The notes: generated by a model not told the origin, from the sequence alone. A DNA stretch of 64,000 bases from Candidatus Zixiibacteriota bacterium (GCA_900498245.1 LS998015.1:303425-367424); one strand, 5' to 3'; positions 50,567-60,180 are shown, numbered from the stretch's first letter. Made by a program: numbers and translations.

Positions 50567-52552
50567 CTACATTATGTGCATCATCGTAAACACATACGAA
50601 CTGGCCAGTTCATGAATAACCTGCGCCTTGAAGGAGCCGCCGTGTCCCTCTTCGGTGCTTTCATAGTACCAGACCGGCTTGCCCAGTCTCGATAGTACAT
50701 AAGCGAATCGGCGGGGATCCGACGGCGGGACGCGCGGGTCATTGTACCCTCCGGTCAAAAGAATCGGGCGCTTGACATTATCGGCATAGAAAATCGGCGA
50801 CAGTTTGTGCGTCAGAGGACTGCCGACCGGCCCGTACTCTTTCTCCCATCCTTTGGCGAAGACCTGCGACGAATGCCGGTTGGTGAAATCGACATCGGAG
50901 ACGCCGACCTCGGAAACGGCACAGGCGAATTTGTCCGGGACCTGGGTCGCCAGCCAATCGACCGTATAGCCACCGTACGATCCGCCCCAGATCGCGATCT
51001 TATTCGGACTGCTCCATTTTTCCGCGATTAGATAATCGAGCGCCGCCTCGGCGTCTTTGAGGGCTTTGAACCGTCCCTCGAGATTATCGGCCCGTTCCCA
51101 GGCCGGCCCGTACCCGGTCGAACCGCGCACGTTGGGGAACATGATGATAAATCCCTTGCTCAGGGCGAAGGCAATATTGCGCTGGAAATTGGGACGGCTC
51201 TGCCCCGGGGGCCCGCCGTGATAATTGACAATGGCGGGATTGGCGCCGTTCTTGACGGCGTTCCACGGAACATAAAGAAGCGCCGGAATCATGGTGCCAT
51301 CGGGCGATTTGTACCTGATGACATCGACCTTGATATTCGAGAAATCGAATCCGAAAGTCGAAACCTTGCCGATCTGCTCCATTTTGGGATCGCCGACTTT
51401 GGTCCAGAAGGCGGTCGGCGGCACCACCGGTGAATTGAATCCGAAGACAATATCGCCTTTGTCGTTGCCGGTGACACCGGCGATAACTCCGATCTCCGGT
51501 TTGGCCATCGGGATGCTGTTGCCGTCAACGGCAAACGCCGTCAATTCCGAATAGCCGTCCTTGTTGAGCGAGGCCACAATCGTCCCCATCTTGCGAATGA
51601 AAGCGAACTCATCGGTCTCCATTTTGGGATCATAAATGACGCTCATTTCTTTCGGCTTATCGGGATTGATCAGGCAGAACTTCATGAACTCGTTATCCGA
51701 TGATTTCGCCGATGTCAGTGTCACCACCTGGCCGCCGGCGGTGAAAGCGGCCCCCCAGAAATTGGCGGTATCGGTCAGATCGGTTACTTTTTTGGAATTG
51801 ATATCATATATGGCCAGTTGGCTCTGAGAAAATGAAAAAGCCCGGGTGAAAAGCAGTTTCCCCTTGCGGTAATCGTTGGGGTAAATCGCCCCCGGTTCGG
51901 TGTAGAGAGTGTCCAGTTTTCCCGCCGAAATGGTGTACCGGGCAAAATTGATCGTCTTGCGGTTGTCGATATAAAGATAGAACTGATCCGGGTCATCCTC
52001 ATCGAAAATCACCCCGGCGTACCGTATTTTCCGGTCCTGCAGAAGCGGCCGGAATTTCCCGTCTCGGCCGAAATACCAAATATCATGCATTTCATCGCCG
52101 TACTGGTTGACCCCGACCAGCGCGTACGCCCCGTTCGGGTTGACGGCGTAATAACTGATGGCGTACCCCTCTTCCGCCCAGCTGTTCGGCGTCATCTGCA
52201 CCGGCCAGCTCATCGGTTTATCGACATAGAAGAGGGCCTCGCTTTCGCCCGTGATTCTCATCAGGAAATACATCCGCCCGGTATTGTCGATCTGGGGGCT
52301 CCCCATATAATCGATGCCTAAAAGAAAATTCAGATCCCGCACCGTTGGCGCCCAGTAGGGCGAACCCTCCAGCATCTGTGTCGTTACCTTGCTGGTGCTA
52401 TCGATAAAATTCATGATCCGCCCGGTGTCGGTCGTAACCCAGGGATCGATTTCTTTGAGAAGATTCGGAACTTGAGGAGATTCCTGGGCGTGAATGGCAA
52501 TACCCAGAAGCATAACCCCAAGCAGAATAAAATAAACTGCTTTCCTTTGCAT
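50567..52552 (-). CDS. secreted prolyl-oligopeptidase-family (S9) peptidase
   Basis: 661 residues from ATG 52552 (GGAGGAAAA upstream), trimming eleven residues off the longest frame so that the signal peptide (KAVYFILLGVMLLGIAIHA) comes first. The first two thirds form a propeller-type domain. The alpha/beta-hydrolase part has the nucleophile serine in GGSYGGY, the oxyanion-region VNYHGGPPGQ, the aspartate in TGGYNDPRVP and the histidine in STEEGHGGSF. Cleaves short peptides in the periplasm or outside. Has its own transcript. Confidence 0.92.
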   Translation of the reverse strand: MQRKAVYFILLGVMLLGIAIHAQESPQVPNLLKEIDPWVTTDTGRIMNFIDSTSKVTTQMLEGSPYWAPTVRDLNFLLGIDYMGSPQIDNTGRMYFLMRITGESEALFYVDKPMSWPVQMTPNSWAEEGYAISYYAVNPNGAYALVGVNQYGDEMHDIWYFGRDGKFRPLLQDRKIRYAGVIFDEDDPDQFYLYIDNRKTINFARYTISAGKLDTLYTEPGAIYPNDYRKGKLLFTRAFSFSQSQLAIYDINSKKVTDLTDTANFWGAAFTAGGQVVTLTSAKSSDNEFMKFCLINPDKPKEMSVIYDPKMETDEFAFIRKMGTIVASLNKDGYSELTAFAVDGNSIPMAKPEIGVIAGVTGNDKGDIVFGFNSPVVPPTAFWTKVGDPKMEQIGKVSTFGFDFSNIKVDVIRYKSPDGTMIPALLYVPWNAVKNGANPAIVNYHGGPPGQSRPNFQRNIAFALSKGFIIMFPNVRGSTGYGPAWERADNLEGRFKALKDAEAALDYLIAEKWSSPNKIAIWGGSYGGYTVDWLATQVPDKFACAVSEVGVSDVDFTNRHSSQVFAKGWEKEYGPVGSPLTHKLSPIFYADNVKRPILLTGGYNDPRVPPSDPRRFAYVLSRLGKPVWYYESTEEGHGGSFKAQVIHELASSYVFTMMHIM

Positions 52553-52620
52553 TTTTCCTCCGGTGTTTAAAAGCCCAAATAACAATTATTAATACACCGG
52601 CCGAATGAGGATGTTCAAAA

Positions 52621-54792
52621 TCAGTTGCTGTTGGAATTGAGAAGCCGAAGCCCGTTGAAGATGACCAGAAGCGACGCCCCCATGTCGGCCGCGATCGCCA
52701 TCCATAGTGTCGCCAGGTTCGCCAGCGCCAATCCCAGGAAAAGCGCCTTCAGCCCCAGCGCGAACCAGATATTTTCCTTTATTATTCTGACCGTCCGCCG
52801 GCTGTGCTTAATCAGCCACGGCAGTTTTGATAAATCATCCGACATCAACGCGATATCGGCCGTTTCGATGGCGGCGTCACTGCCGACCGCCCCCATCGCA
52901 ATGGCTACCGAAGCCGCCGCCATTGCCGGAGCATCATTGACCCCGTCGCCGACCATCGCCACCCGCCCGTATTTTTCGACCAGCCCTCTTACGGCGGCGA
53001 CTTTGTGCTCGGGGAGAAGTTCCGCGTGATACTCCTCGATTCCCGCCGCCCGCGCCACCGCTCCGGCGGTGCCGTCGTTATCGCCGGTCAGCATCACGAC
53101 ATGCTTGATTCCATTCTTCTTAAGTTCCGCGACCGCCGACTCAGAATGCTCTCGAATGGCATCCGACAGCCCGATCAATCCGCAGATATGGTTCCCGTTG
53201 CCGATGGCGACCACCGAATGCCCCGCCTTTTCGAGATCTTCGGCATGGCGATGAAATTCCGGTGTTTCGCCTCCCTGCTCATGCATCATCTGATGGCTCC
53301 CGATCCAGAACGGACGCCCCTCGATCAGGCCCTCCGCCCCCTTGCCCTGCACCGATTGGAAATGGGATGCCGGGGTCACTTCGATCTTTTCGCTTCCGGC
53401 CCGGCGCAGAATCGCTTCCGCCAGCGGATGCTGGCTCATCGCTTCCAGGGCCGCGGCGCGAGAGAGAAGTTCCTTATCGTCATGCCCGCTGAACGGCAGA
53501 ATGCGCATCACCTCGGGACGGCCATAGGTCAGGGTGCCGGTTTTGTCCAGAGCGATCGCCTGCAGATGCGCCGGCGCTTCGAGATACGCCCCGCCCTTTA
53601 TCAGAACCCCGGCCCGGGCCGCCGAAGTCAATCCTGCCACGATACTTACCGGCGTTGAAATCACCAGCGCGCAGGGACAGGCGATCACCAGCACCACCAG
53701 CGCCTGATAGAACCACCTCTGCCATTCCCCGCCGAACGCCAGCGGCGGCACCGTGGCCATTATGATCGCCGCGCCGAACATTATCGGCGTGTAATATTTG
53801 GCGAATTTCTCCACCCATTGCTCGGCGGGAGCGCGATGCGCCTGCGCTTCTTCCACCATATGGATGATCCGCGCCAAGGTCGTGTCGTTGGCCGGGCGGA
53901 TAACCTCGAATTCGAACGCCCCTTCGTTGTTGATGGTCCCGGCGAAAACTTCGTCGCCGATCTTTTTCTCCACCGGAATCGATTCCCCCGTAATCGGCGC
54001 CTGGTTAACCGTACTGCTTCCTTTGGTGATTGTACCATCGAGAGGAATTTTTTCTCCGGGGCGCACCACGACGGTCGCGCTGATTGCTACTTCCGCCACC
54101 GGTTTTTCTTCGATTTTGCCGCCATTGGCATCAATCACCCTCGCTATGGTGGGGGAGAGGTCCATCAGGGCGCTGATGGCATGGCGGGCCCGGCCGACAC
54201 TCCACGATTCCAGGAGTAATGCCACCGCAAACAGGAATGTTACCGTCGCCGCCTCGAACCATTCCCCGATAATCATCGCGCCGATTGCCGCGACGGTCAT
54301 CAGAAGGTTCATGTCGGGACGGAGCCGCCGAAGAGAAAATAACGCCTTGGGGAGGATGTACCACGCTCCTGCCACCGCCGCCGCGAAATAGAATACAATG
54401 GTCATCGCCCCTTCTTCATGCTCGCCGGTCAGGGCCGAAAGGAAACTGTGATCGTAGAGCGATTGCGAAATAAATCCGGCCAGAAGCAAAATGCCGCTGA
54501 CTATCCCCATGGTCAGGCGGCCCCGCCGTTTCCAGAAACTTTCTTCCACCGCGCAGACACCGGACGCGCAGAACTCTAGCCACGGGGTTGCTTTCATCCC
54601 GGTCCGGGCGACCGCCTGCACGATAGTATCATTATCGTGGCCGGCGCCGTCGCGCGCAACCGTCATTTTCCCGTTGAGAATGTCGAACGTGAGATTCTCT
54701 TCGCCGCCGACCATCGGGCCGATTTCCCGTTTGAGAATCGCGACCTCTTCGGCGCAATCCAGACCCTCTATTTTGAACGCGACATTAGCCAT
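52621..54792 (-). CDS. Zn/Cd/Pb-type P1B metal-exporting ATPase
   Basis: 723 residues from ATG 54792; the longer frame to 54873 covers a GC hairpin region. An N-terminal HMA-like domain carries GLDCAEEVAIL, a single-cysteine metal motif in place of CxxC, and a second cysteine cluster FCASGVCAVEE precedes the helices. Core motifs: VIACPCALVISTP (ion channel), ALDKTGTLTYGR (phosphorylated aspartate), SQHPLA (HP motif) and MVGDGVNDAPAMA. The CPC site and the DCAEE motif fit ZntA/CadA, which expel zinc, cadmium or lead. No metalloregulator gene is nearby. Confidence 0.93.
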   Translation of the reverse strand: MANVAFKIEGLDCAEEVAILKREIGPMVGGEENLTFDILNGKMTVARDGAGHDNDTIVQAVARTGMKATPWLEFCASGVCAVEESFWKRRGRLTMGIVSGILLLAGFISQSLYDHSFLSALTGEHEEGAMTIVFYFAAAVAGAWYILPKALFSLRRLRPDMNLLMTVAAIGAMIIGEWFEAATVTFLFAVALLLESWSVGRARHAISALMDLSPTIARVIDANGGKIEEKPVAEVAISATVVVRPGEKIPLDGTITKGSSTVNQAPITGESIPVEKKIGDEVFAGTINNEGAFEFEVIRPANDTTLARIIHMVEEAQAHRAPAEQWVEKFAKYYTPIMFGAAIIMATVPPLAFGGEWQRWFYQALVVLVIACPCALVISTPVSIVAGLTSAARAGVLIKGGAYLEAPAHLQAIALDKTGTLTYGRPEVMRILPFSGHDDKELLSRAAALEAMSQHPLAEAILRRAGSEKIEVTPASHFQSVQGKGAEGLIEGRPFWIGSHQMMHEQGGETPEFHRHAEDLEKAGHSVVAIGNGNHICGLIGLSDAIREHSESAVAELKKNGIKHVVMLTGDNDGTAGAVARAAGIEEYHAELLPEHKVAAVRGLVEKYGRVAMVGDGVNDAPAMAAASVAIAMGAVGSDAAIETADIALMSDDLSKLPWLIKHSRRTVRIIKENIWFALGLKALFLGLALANLATLWMAIAADMGASLLVIFNGLRLLNSNSN

Positions 54793-54864
54793 ATTTTTCA
54801 CCAATATACTATACGGATAACCCCCCGGCAAGCCGCAGGGTTCGGCCCCGCCACTCCTCGGGTG

Positions 54865-54884
54865 CCGCCCCAAATTCGGGGCGG
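54865..54884. repeat. GC-rich hairpin upstream of the P-type ATPase
   Basis: CCGCCCC / GGGGCGG around AAATTC. Resembles the CCCAAAGTTTGGG palindrome at 6557-6569. Nothing else is evident in 54793-55075. Confidence 0.55.
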
Positions 54885-55075
54885 TGGGATATCGGTGATT
54901 TTGATTTGGGGGTGACTGATTGCCTCATAGGGCAGCGCCGACGATTTTAATTTGCCCATTATTCTCATCCCATGTGCGAAGACCGCTTCGGCCGAATGTA
55001 GAAATAAATTCAACTATTTTCTGCCTGATTTCGTTCTTTTTAGCACGAATTCCGGGCTTTCAGGTGGTATAGTAC

Positions 55076-56929
55076 ATGGGTCTGAAGACAACCGAAAACG
55101 AAGATAATCTTGCTGACTTCAGCCGGGATCGACGCATGCTTATTCTGTCAGCCGCGGCTCCTTTGATTGGTGCCATTGGGGCGCTGGTGGCATATGTCCT
55201 GGTTCGACTCATTGCACTGATAACCAACGGAGCATACTTCCAGATCTATTCGGGGATTTTCCGCTCTCCGGATCATAACCATCTGGGACCGATAGCCATC
55301 TTTATACCTGTGGCCGGAGGCCTGATAATCGGCTTAATGGCCCGTTACGGTTCGGAGCGGATTCGGGGCCACGGGATTCCCGAAGCACTGGAGGCGATTT
55401 TGTTCAGCGGCAGTCGCATGGAGGCCAAAGTGGCCGTCCTCAAACCGCTTTCTTCGGCCATTTCTATTGGTACCGGCGGGCCATTTGGCGCCGAAGGGCC
55501 CATAATTATGACCGGCGGAGCCTTTGGCTCCCTTTTCGGGCAGATGTTTCATTTTTCGGCGAACGAACGGAAGACTCTTCTGGTAGCCGGCGCCGCCGCC
55601 GGCATGTCGGCCATTTTTGCTTCGCCCGTGGCGGCCGTTCTTCTGGCGGTCGAATTACTTCTTTTTGAATGGCGGCCACGATCCATTGTCCCGGTTGCCC
55701 TCGCCTCGATTACCGCCTACGCCCTCCGCGTGCCCCTGCTCGGCTCCGGGCCGATCTTTGCGGTCAAAGAGTACGGCCTGCCGGGGGCGGAAATATTAAT
55801 GTATGCTCTTCTCGTTGGAATTATCGCCGGCACCGCCTCCGGCCTCCTGACAAAACTGGTTTACCTGTGTGAGGACCTGTTTGATCGAATTCCGCTTCAC
55901 TGGATGTGGTGGCCCGCCATCGGGGGGCTGGCCGTCGGTCTGGGTGGCTTGATTGAGCCGCGTATCCTCGGGGTCGGCTACGATACCATACATGCTTTGC
56001 TCTTGGGCAATATCGTCGGGCTCGCGGCCATTATTATTCTTCTTATGAAAACCGCGGTCTGGTCGATTTCTCTGGGATCAGGGACATCCGGTGGGGTGCT
56101 GGCCCCTCTCTTGATGATCGGCGGAGCCCTTGGCGCGGCCGAGACCGGACTCATTCCTGTCGGCGACACCGGCCTCTGGGTTATCATAAGCATGGCCGCC
56201 ACCATGGGTGGCACCATGCGTTCCCCACTGACCGCCATGATTTTTGCGGTCGAATTAACCGGCCAGATGAATCTTCTCCCCGCCTTACTCGCAGGATGCT
56301 TCGCGGCCCACGGTGTTACGGTACTGCTGATGCGCCGCTCGATCCTCACCGAAAAGGTGGCCCGCCGCGGCTATCATATCACCCGGGAGTACGAAGTCGA
56401 CCCTCTGGCCGTAATTCGGGTCAGGGAAGTAATGGATCCGCATCCGGCGGCTCTGCCGGCCGAAATGACGGTGACGGAGTTATCAAATCGAATTGCCCGC
56501 TATGATCCTGCAGTCGGTCGTCACCAGGGCTGGCCGATCGCAGGCGAAAACGGCCGTCTGGTCGGCATTGTCACGCGAAGCGACATCATGCGGATTCTGA
56601 GTCAGGACAAGAAGGGGGCCGTTACGCTGGGCGAAGCCGGGCGCCGGCGCTTGATTGTTGCCTATCCCGATGAACCGCTCCGTGATGCCGTGAATCGCCT
56701 GTTGGAGCATGATATCGGCCGCCTGCCGGTGGTCGACCGGGATGATCCCGATCGACTGATCGGGTATCTGGGACGGCCCAATGTGATAAAAGCCCGCCTG
56801 CGGCAATTGCAGGAAGAAAGGCATGACCGAAAATTCCCGCCCATGACAACGATTCCTCAAACCGTATCCGACCCGACCGTTCGCCCTCAAGAAAAGAACC
56901 CGTCGCAACTGAAATCGTCGCGATTGTAG
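55076..56929 (+). CDS. ClC-family chloride channel/antiporter with C-terminal CBS pair
   Basis: 617 residues. ClC core with selectivity motifs IGTGGPFGAEGPIIMTGG (GxEGP), FASPVAAVLLAVELL and LGSGTSGGVLAPLLMIGGALG. The C-terminal 170 residues hold two CBS domains (VREVMDPHPAALPAEMTVTEL; LIVAYPDEPLRDAVNRLLEHDIGRLPVVDRDD), which in relatives bind adenine nucleotides and adjust gating. An inner-membrane chloride channel or H+/Cl- exchanger; the glutamate in GAEGP is the gating glutamate position. Stands alone; a repeat begins at its stop codon. Confidence 0.93.
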   Translation: MGLKTTENEDNLADFSRDRRMLILSAAAPLIGAIGALVAYVLVRLIALITNGAYFQIYSGIFRSPDHNHLGPIAIFIPVAGGLIIGLMARYGSERIRGHGIPEALEAILFSGSRMEAKVAVLKPLSSAISIGTGGPFGAEGPIIMTGGAFGSLFGQMFHFSANERKTLLVAGAAAGMSAIFASPVAAVLLAVELLLFEWRPRSIVPVALASITAYALRVPLLGSGPIFAVKEYGLPGAEILMYALLVGIIAGTASGLLTKLVYLCEDLFDRIPLHWMWWPAIGGLAVGLGGLIEPRILGVGYDTIHALLLGNIVGLAAIIILLMKTAVWSISLGSGTSGGVLAPLLMIGGALGAAETGLIPVGDTGLWVIISMAATMGGTMRSPLTAMIFAVELTGQMNLLPALLAGCFAAHGVTVLLMRRSILTEKVARRGYHITREYEVDPLAVIRVREVMDPHPAALPAEMTVTELSNRIARYDPAVGRHQGWPIAGENGRLVGIVTRSDIMRILSQDKKGAVTLGEAGRRRLIVAYPDEPLRDAVNRLLEHDIGRLPVVDRDDPDRLIGYLGRPNVIKARLRQLQEERHDRKFPPMTTIPQTVSDPTVRPQEKNPSQLKSSRL

Positions 56930-56968
56930 GGCGGAACCCCGGACGAAGTCTTGCGGTTCCGCCATTTC
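56925..56968 (-). repeat. interspersed hairpin repeat, copy 3 of 3
   Basis: Inverted relative to copies 1 and 2. Arms GGCGGAACC / GGTTCCGCC pair perfectly; the centre is the complement of the other copies apart from one base. It begins at the stop codon of the ClC gene. Confidence 0.75.
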
Positions 56969-56981
56969 TGTCTTACGTAGC

Positions 56982-57253
56982 GGCACGGCGCGCCGTGCCC
57001 TCTTTGTATGCAATCCGTGCGCGGCAGATGTCCACATCTGCCCGTCCGCTGATTTGAATGACGGGCCCGGTGCTCCTCTTGCTGTCATTCCGGCGAAGGC
57101 CGGAATCTATGCTGTGCGCGGCAGACGCTTCGTCTGCCCGTCAAATATTGCTTCTAACCAATGTCGTTCCCGCGTAGGCGGGAATCCAGTGTCATAGGCC
57201 GCCGTAGGTCGGGTCTCGAAACGTGAGCGAAGCGAACAGTCGAGAAACCCGAC
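56982..57253. repeat. cluster of six different palindromes
   Basis: In order: GGCACGGCG/CGCCGTGCC (56982-56999); GGCAGATGT/ACATCTGCC (57023-57042); ATTCCGGC/GCCGGAAT (57087-57106); GGCAGACG/CGTCTGCC (57120-57138); GTTCCCGC/GCGGGAAT (57166-57185); GTCGGGTCTCG with CGAGAAACCCGAC (57208-57253). The second and fourth share the frame GTGCGCGGCAGA...TCTGCCCGTC, so they are two copies of one type. No coding frame is credible here. Confidence 0.75.
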
Positions 57254-57582
57254 ATCGTTATCATTTCCCGCGCAATTTCGATATCAATTTGATGTGCATC
57301 GGTCGGAAGGAGGGATAGGTACAGAGAGATCTATCATTATGTCCATAAATCGTCACCAGCCGATCGCTTCCCGCATCATTGAAATATCCCTCAAAATTGC
57401 ACCAAAATATTCCCGTAATCTCCACCCCTTCAACCGGATGAGAGAAAAGACGCAAAAAATGGGGCCCCCTTTTGTATCAGAAAAGCGAACCCAAATATCC
57501 GGTATCCTTCTACCGGTCATGCAATTATATCGAATTTGGATCCGCTCCGTTCCATTTCGCATGTTGCGGGATAAGAGGTTAT
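57254..57582. other. gene-free stretch inside the repeat field
   Basis: No repeat, RNA or trustworthy reading frame seen. A long open frame runs through from 57294 into the next gene's complement but has no protein-like sequence. Confidence 0.4.
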
Positions 57583-57957
57583 GGCGAAGAAAAAGGGCGG
57601 ACACACTGGTCCGCCCTTACGAATGCACGGGCTCGTCGAAAGCGGGGCCGCACATAGGGACAAAGAATCGGTGGGCCGGACATTCTTGTCCGGCTCCTTG
57701 GTGGAGGACCGGAATGTCATCCCCTCCTCCGGGGAATTTGTGTCGGGCGAAAAAAGAGGGCGGACACGCCGGTCCGCCATTACGAATGCACGGACCCGTC
57801 GAAAGCGGGCCCGCACACAGGGACAAAGAATCGGTGGGCCGGACATTCTTGTCCGGCTCCTTGGTGGAGGACCGGAATGTCCCTCCCATCTCCGGGGAAT
57901 TTGTGTCGGGCGAAAAAAAAGGGCGGACGCACCGGTCCGCCCCTACAAATGCACGCG
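57583..57957. repeat. 163-bp direct tandem repeat, two full units and a partial third
   Basis: The marker AGGGCGG occurs at 57594, 57757 and 57920, an exact 163-base period. Each unit contains a hairpin GGGCGGAC...GTCCGCCC, then TTACGAATGCACGG, then a second hairpin CCGGACATTCTTGTCCGG and the phrase TTGGTGGAGGACCGGAATGT. The third unit stops after the first hairpin. It ends just before the stop codon of the CoA-transferase gene. Confidence 0.85.
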
Positions 57958-57980
57958 ATATCGGATTGCTTGCCTGGCAG

Positions 57981-59369
57981 CTACATCCGCTCGATCGCTT
58001 TCTCGTACGAGATAAATCCGGGCACCCCTTTTTTCAGCGCCGCCTGCGGTTTATGAAACGCCTGATTGTCATAAATCACTTTCAGCAGACGTTCCCGCTC
58101 GTCCGGATGAGCCAAATGCGCGATCCCGACCGCCCGCTCCCCGAGACTCAAACCGCGCGGATCGAAGGCCCCGTTCTCGGTGACGATAATGACGGCGTCC
58201 GACGGGGTCGCCGTGGTCGTAATGCCGGCCGGACAGCGGTCGACAATCTTGGAGATCCCGTGCCCGGTGACCGATTTGAGCGCAATAATCGCCACTCCGC
58301 CCGGGCTGTACTGCGCCCCGCGGATAAAATCGCTCTGCCCGCCGACCCCGCTGTAAATCTGCCGCGCCTCGAGCGAATCGGCCCAGATATTACCGTGCAG
58401 GTCGACCCCGATGGCGCTGTTGATGGTTACCATCTTCGGCTGTTCGGCGATGGTAAAGGCGCTGTTGGTGTAGTCGCTGGGACGGCTCTGCACCGAACTG
58501 TTGAAATGGAGCCAGTTGTACCCCTCCTGCGACGACGACAAAAAGATCGATGACACCGCGAAATTTATTCCTTTCTTCCAGCGGTTTGTCACGACCCCTT
58601 TCTTGATCAATTTGATCATGGCGTCGGCGAAAAGTTCGGTATGAATCCCCAGATCGCCGACCCCCTTGCTGATAATGGCGTCGGTGACCGCCTCGGGCAC
58701 CTCGCCGATACCATACTGAAGGGTCGAGCCGGGCTCGAACCCGGTCCCGTCGTGGATATACAGGGCGGCAATGACTTCGCCGATCCGCCGGGCCGTATTA
58801 TCGGGGTGAGAAATCGGGCTGTCGGGAAGGGGATAGTCGGTTTCGTACAGGTAATCGATCATCTCGCCCGGAATAGTGGTCCCGAGCACGAATGGCATCC
58901 GCAGATTTTTTTCCGCGATGACTATCCCGCGATTCTGCTTGGCCGAGGTGATGGCGGCATGCACCCCTTCGACCGTTGTCCCGAGACTGTAATTGCCGCC
59001 GTGATCCGGCCCGGAGACCGAGACAAGAGCGACATTCGGCTTGATTTTGTGGCGGACATGACGCGGCACCTCGGAAAGGTGCATCGGATGATACTTGGCG
59101 CGCCCCTGATTGACCGCCTCGCGGGTTAAATAGCTGTTGAAGATGACACGGTGGGTCAAGTTCTGACAGCGCTCTTTGGAAAAAAGCGGGCCGAGACTTT
59201 CGCCCAGCATCAGGACACTGTAAAGGTCGATATTTTCGATTTTCAGATCCTGCGCCAACTGGGACAGAAGGGCGATCGGGGTGGCGGCGTTACCCGAGGT
59301 ATATATGATACTTCCCGGTTTGATGACCGAGGGATTTATGGCTTCATCGACATGCTTGATCTTTTTCAT
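57981..59369 (-). CDS. acetyl-CoA hydrolase/CoA-transferase family protein
   Basis: 462 residues from ATG 59369; a TTG at 59408 would add 13 residues, and neither has a good ribosome site. The family resembles 4-hydroxybutyrate CoA-transferase and Ach1. Segments: GSIIYTSGNAATPIALL, VSVSGPDHGGNYSLG, TLQYGIGEVPEAV, GDLGIHTELFADAM with E245 as the catalytic glutamate position, and GVGGQSDFIRGAQ, DAVIIVTENGAFDPRG near the end. Swaps CoA between acyl-CoA and a carboxylate such as acetate, cytoplasmic. The exact acyl donor is not determinable. Confidence 0.88.
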   Translation of the reverse strand: MKKIKHVDEAINPSVIKPGSIIYTSGNAATPIALLSQLAQDLKIENIDLYSVLMLGESLGPLFSKERCQNLTHRVIFNSYLTREAVNQGRAKYHPMHLSEVPRHVRHKIKPNVALVSVSGPDHGGNYSLGTTVEGVHAAITSAKQNRGIVIAEKNLRMPFVLGTTIPGEMIDYLYETDYPLPDSPISHPDNTARRIGEVIAALYIHDGTGFEPGSTLQYGIGEVPEAVTDAIISKGVGDLGIHTELFADAMIKLIKKGVVTNRWKKGINFAVSSIFLSSSQEGYNWLHFNSSVQSRPSDYTNSAFTIAEQPKMVTINSAIGVDLHGNIWADSLEARQIYSGVGGQSDFIRGAQYSPGGVAIIALKSVTGHGISKIVDRCPAGITTTATPSDAVIIVTENGAFDPRGLSLGERAVGIAHLAHPDERERLLKVIYDNQAFHKPQAALKKGVPGFISYEKAIERM

Positions 59370-59515
59370 AACGGTGACAAAAGTAAAGAAAATCGGTTGG
59401 TTTTCCAAGCGGATTTAGGAGACTCGTTATCATAACAATAATATTGTCGACAAGAAAACCATACAATTTCACTCTTGATTGCTGTGGATTTATTGTTTTG
59501 TTGCGCAGATAACGC

Positions 59516-59542
59516 TTGACAAAAATCAGTTTCGTTTAATAT
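59516..59542 (+). promoter_or_regulatory. promoter of the TonB-domain gene
   Basis: TTGACA at 59516-59521 and TAATAT at 59537-59542, with a slightly short 15-base spacer. The ATG is 72 bases further on. Confidence 0.5.
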
Positions 59543-59613
59543 TACAAGTAGGGCATACCTCGGGGCGGACTTCCTTACAGATAGATGCAGCTAACCTCAG
59601 CATGGGAGGTTTT

Positions 59614-60015
59614 ATGCGGTCCAAATGCTTCGCGATTTTTGCCCTCCTGCTATTGTTTTTCTTCGGCGCTTTTACAATCAGGGCCGGCGATGATAAATAT
59701 CCCGGCGAAGATGAATTTGTTCTGGTCGATTCCCCGGCGCAAATGATCCATGAAGCCGCGCCGGTTTATCCCGACGCCGCCAAGGCCGGCAAACTTGAAG
59801 GCACTGTCTGGGTAAAGGCCCTTGTGGACGATAATGGCAAGGTCGTTTCCGCCAAAATAGCCAAGGATTCGGGAAAAAACTGCGGATTTGAACAAGCGGC
59901 TCTGGATGCGGCATCCAAATGCGAATACACTCCGGCCAAGAAAGGTGACAAAGCGGTTCCAGTCTGGATCACTTATAAAGTGGAATTTAAGCTGGCCGAG
60001 ACTTCGGAAAAATAG
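59614..60015 (+). CDS. secreted TonB C-terminal-domain protein
   Basis: 133 residues from ATG 59614 (GGGAGG 6 bases upstream). Signal peptide SKCFAIFALLLLFFFGAFTIRA. The rest is one TonB_C domain: APVYPDAAKAGKLEGTVWVKALVDDNGKVVSAKIAKDSG ... FEQAALDAASKCEYTPAKKGDKAVPVWITYKVEF. It lacks the membrane anchor and proline-rich spacer of true TonB, so it cannot span the periplasm in the usual way. Lone domains like this are common in FCB bacteria; role unknown. Confidence 0.88.
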   Translation: MRSKCFAIFALLLLFFFGAFTIRAGDDKYPGEDEFVLVDSPAQMIHEAAPVYPDAAKAGKLEGTVWVKALVDDNGKVVSAKIAKDSGKNCGFEQAALDAASKCEYTPAKKGDKAVPVWITYKVEFKLAETSEK

Positions 60016-60038
60016 TAGCAACCGCAATCCGGTGCCAG

Positions 60039-60064
60039 GGCGGGTCAAGTGACCCGCCTTTTTT
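60039..60064 (+). terminator. rho-independent terminator
   Basis: GGCGGGTC / GACCCGCC with an AAGT loop followed by six T residues. Confidence 0.9.
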
Positions 60065-60128
60065 ATTGTGTTAATTCGTTGGCCGGGGGAAAGATAGAAA
60101 AAAGATTAAAAAATATTGAACTCTTTTC

Positions 60129-60156
60129 TTGACTTGTGCGTAATATATGTTATATA
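60129..60156 (+). promoter_or_regulatory. promoter of the TetR-efflux operon
   Basis: TTGACT at 60129-60134, 16-base spacer, TATATA at 60151-60156. Confidence 0.6.
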
Positions 60157-60180
60157 ACCAGTTAGTTAAACTAAATGGTT
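60156..60180 (+). promoter_or_regulatory. probable TetR operator (autoregulatory)
   Basis: AACCAGTTAG - TTAAA - CTAAATGGTT, a 10+10 base inverted repeat with one mismatch. It begins at the -10 box and ends 7 bases before the regulator's ATG, where a bound TetR dimer would block transcription. Confidence 0.7.

Noticed and set aside
57583-57957. CRISPR array
   Set aside because: The unit is 163 bases of nearly constant sequence without unique spacers, and no cas genes are present.
57294-58553. 419-codon plus-strand frame over the tandem repeat
   Set aside because: It crosses repeats and the complement of the CoA-transferase gene; its sequence mirrors the 163-bp repeat and has no domain.
57981-59369. 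Loss of the catalytic glutamate in the CoA-transferase (INSAIGVDLHGN)
   Set aside because: By position the catalytic glutamate belongs to the GIHTE motif, which is intact (E245), so the enzyme is probably active.
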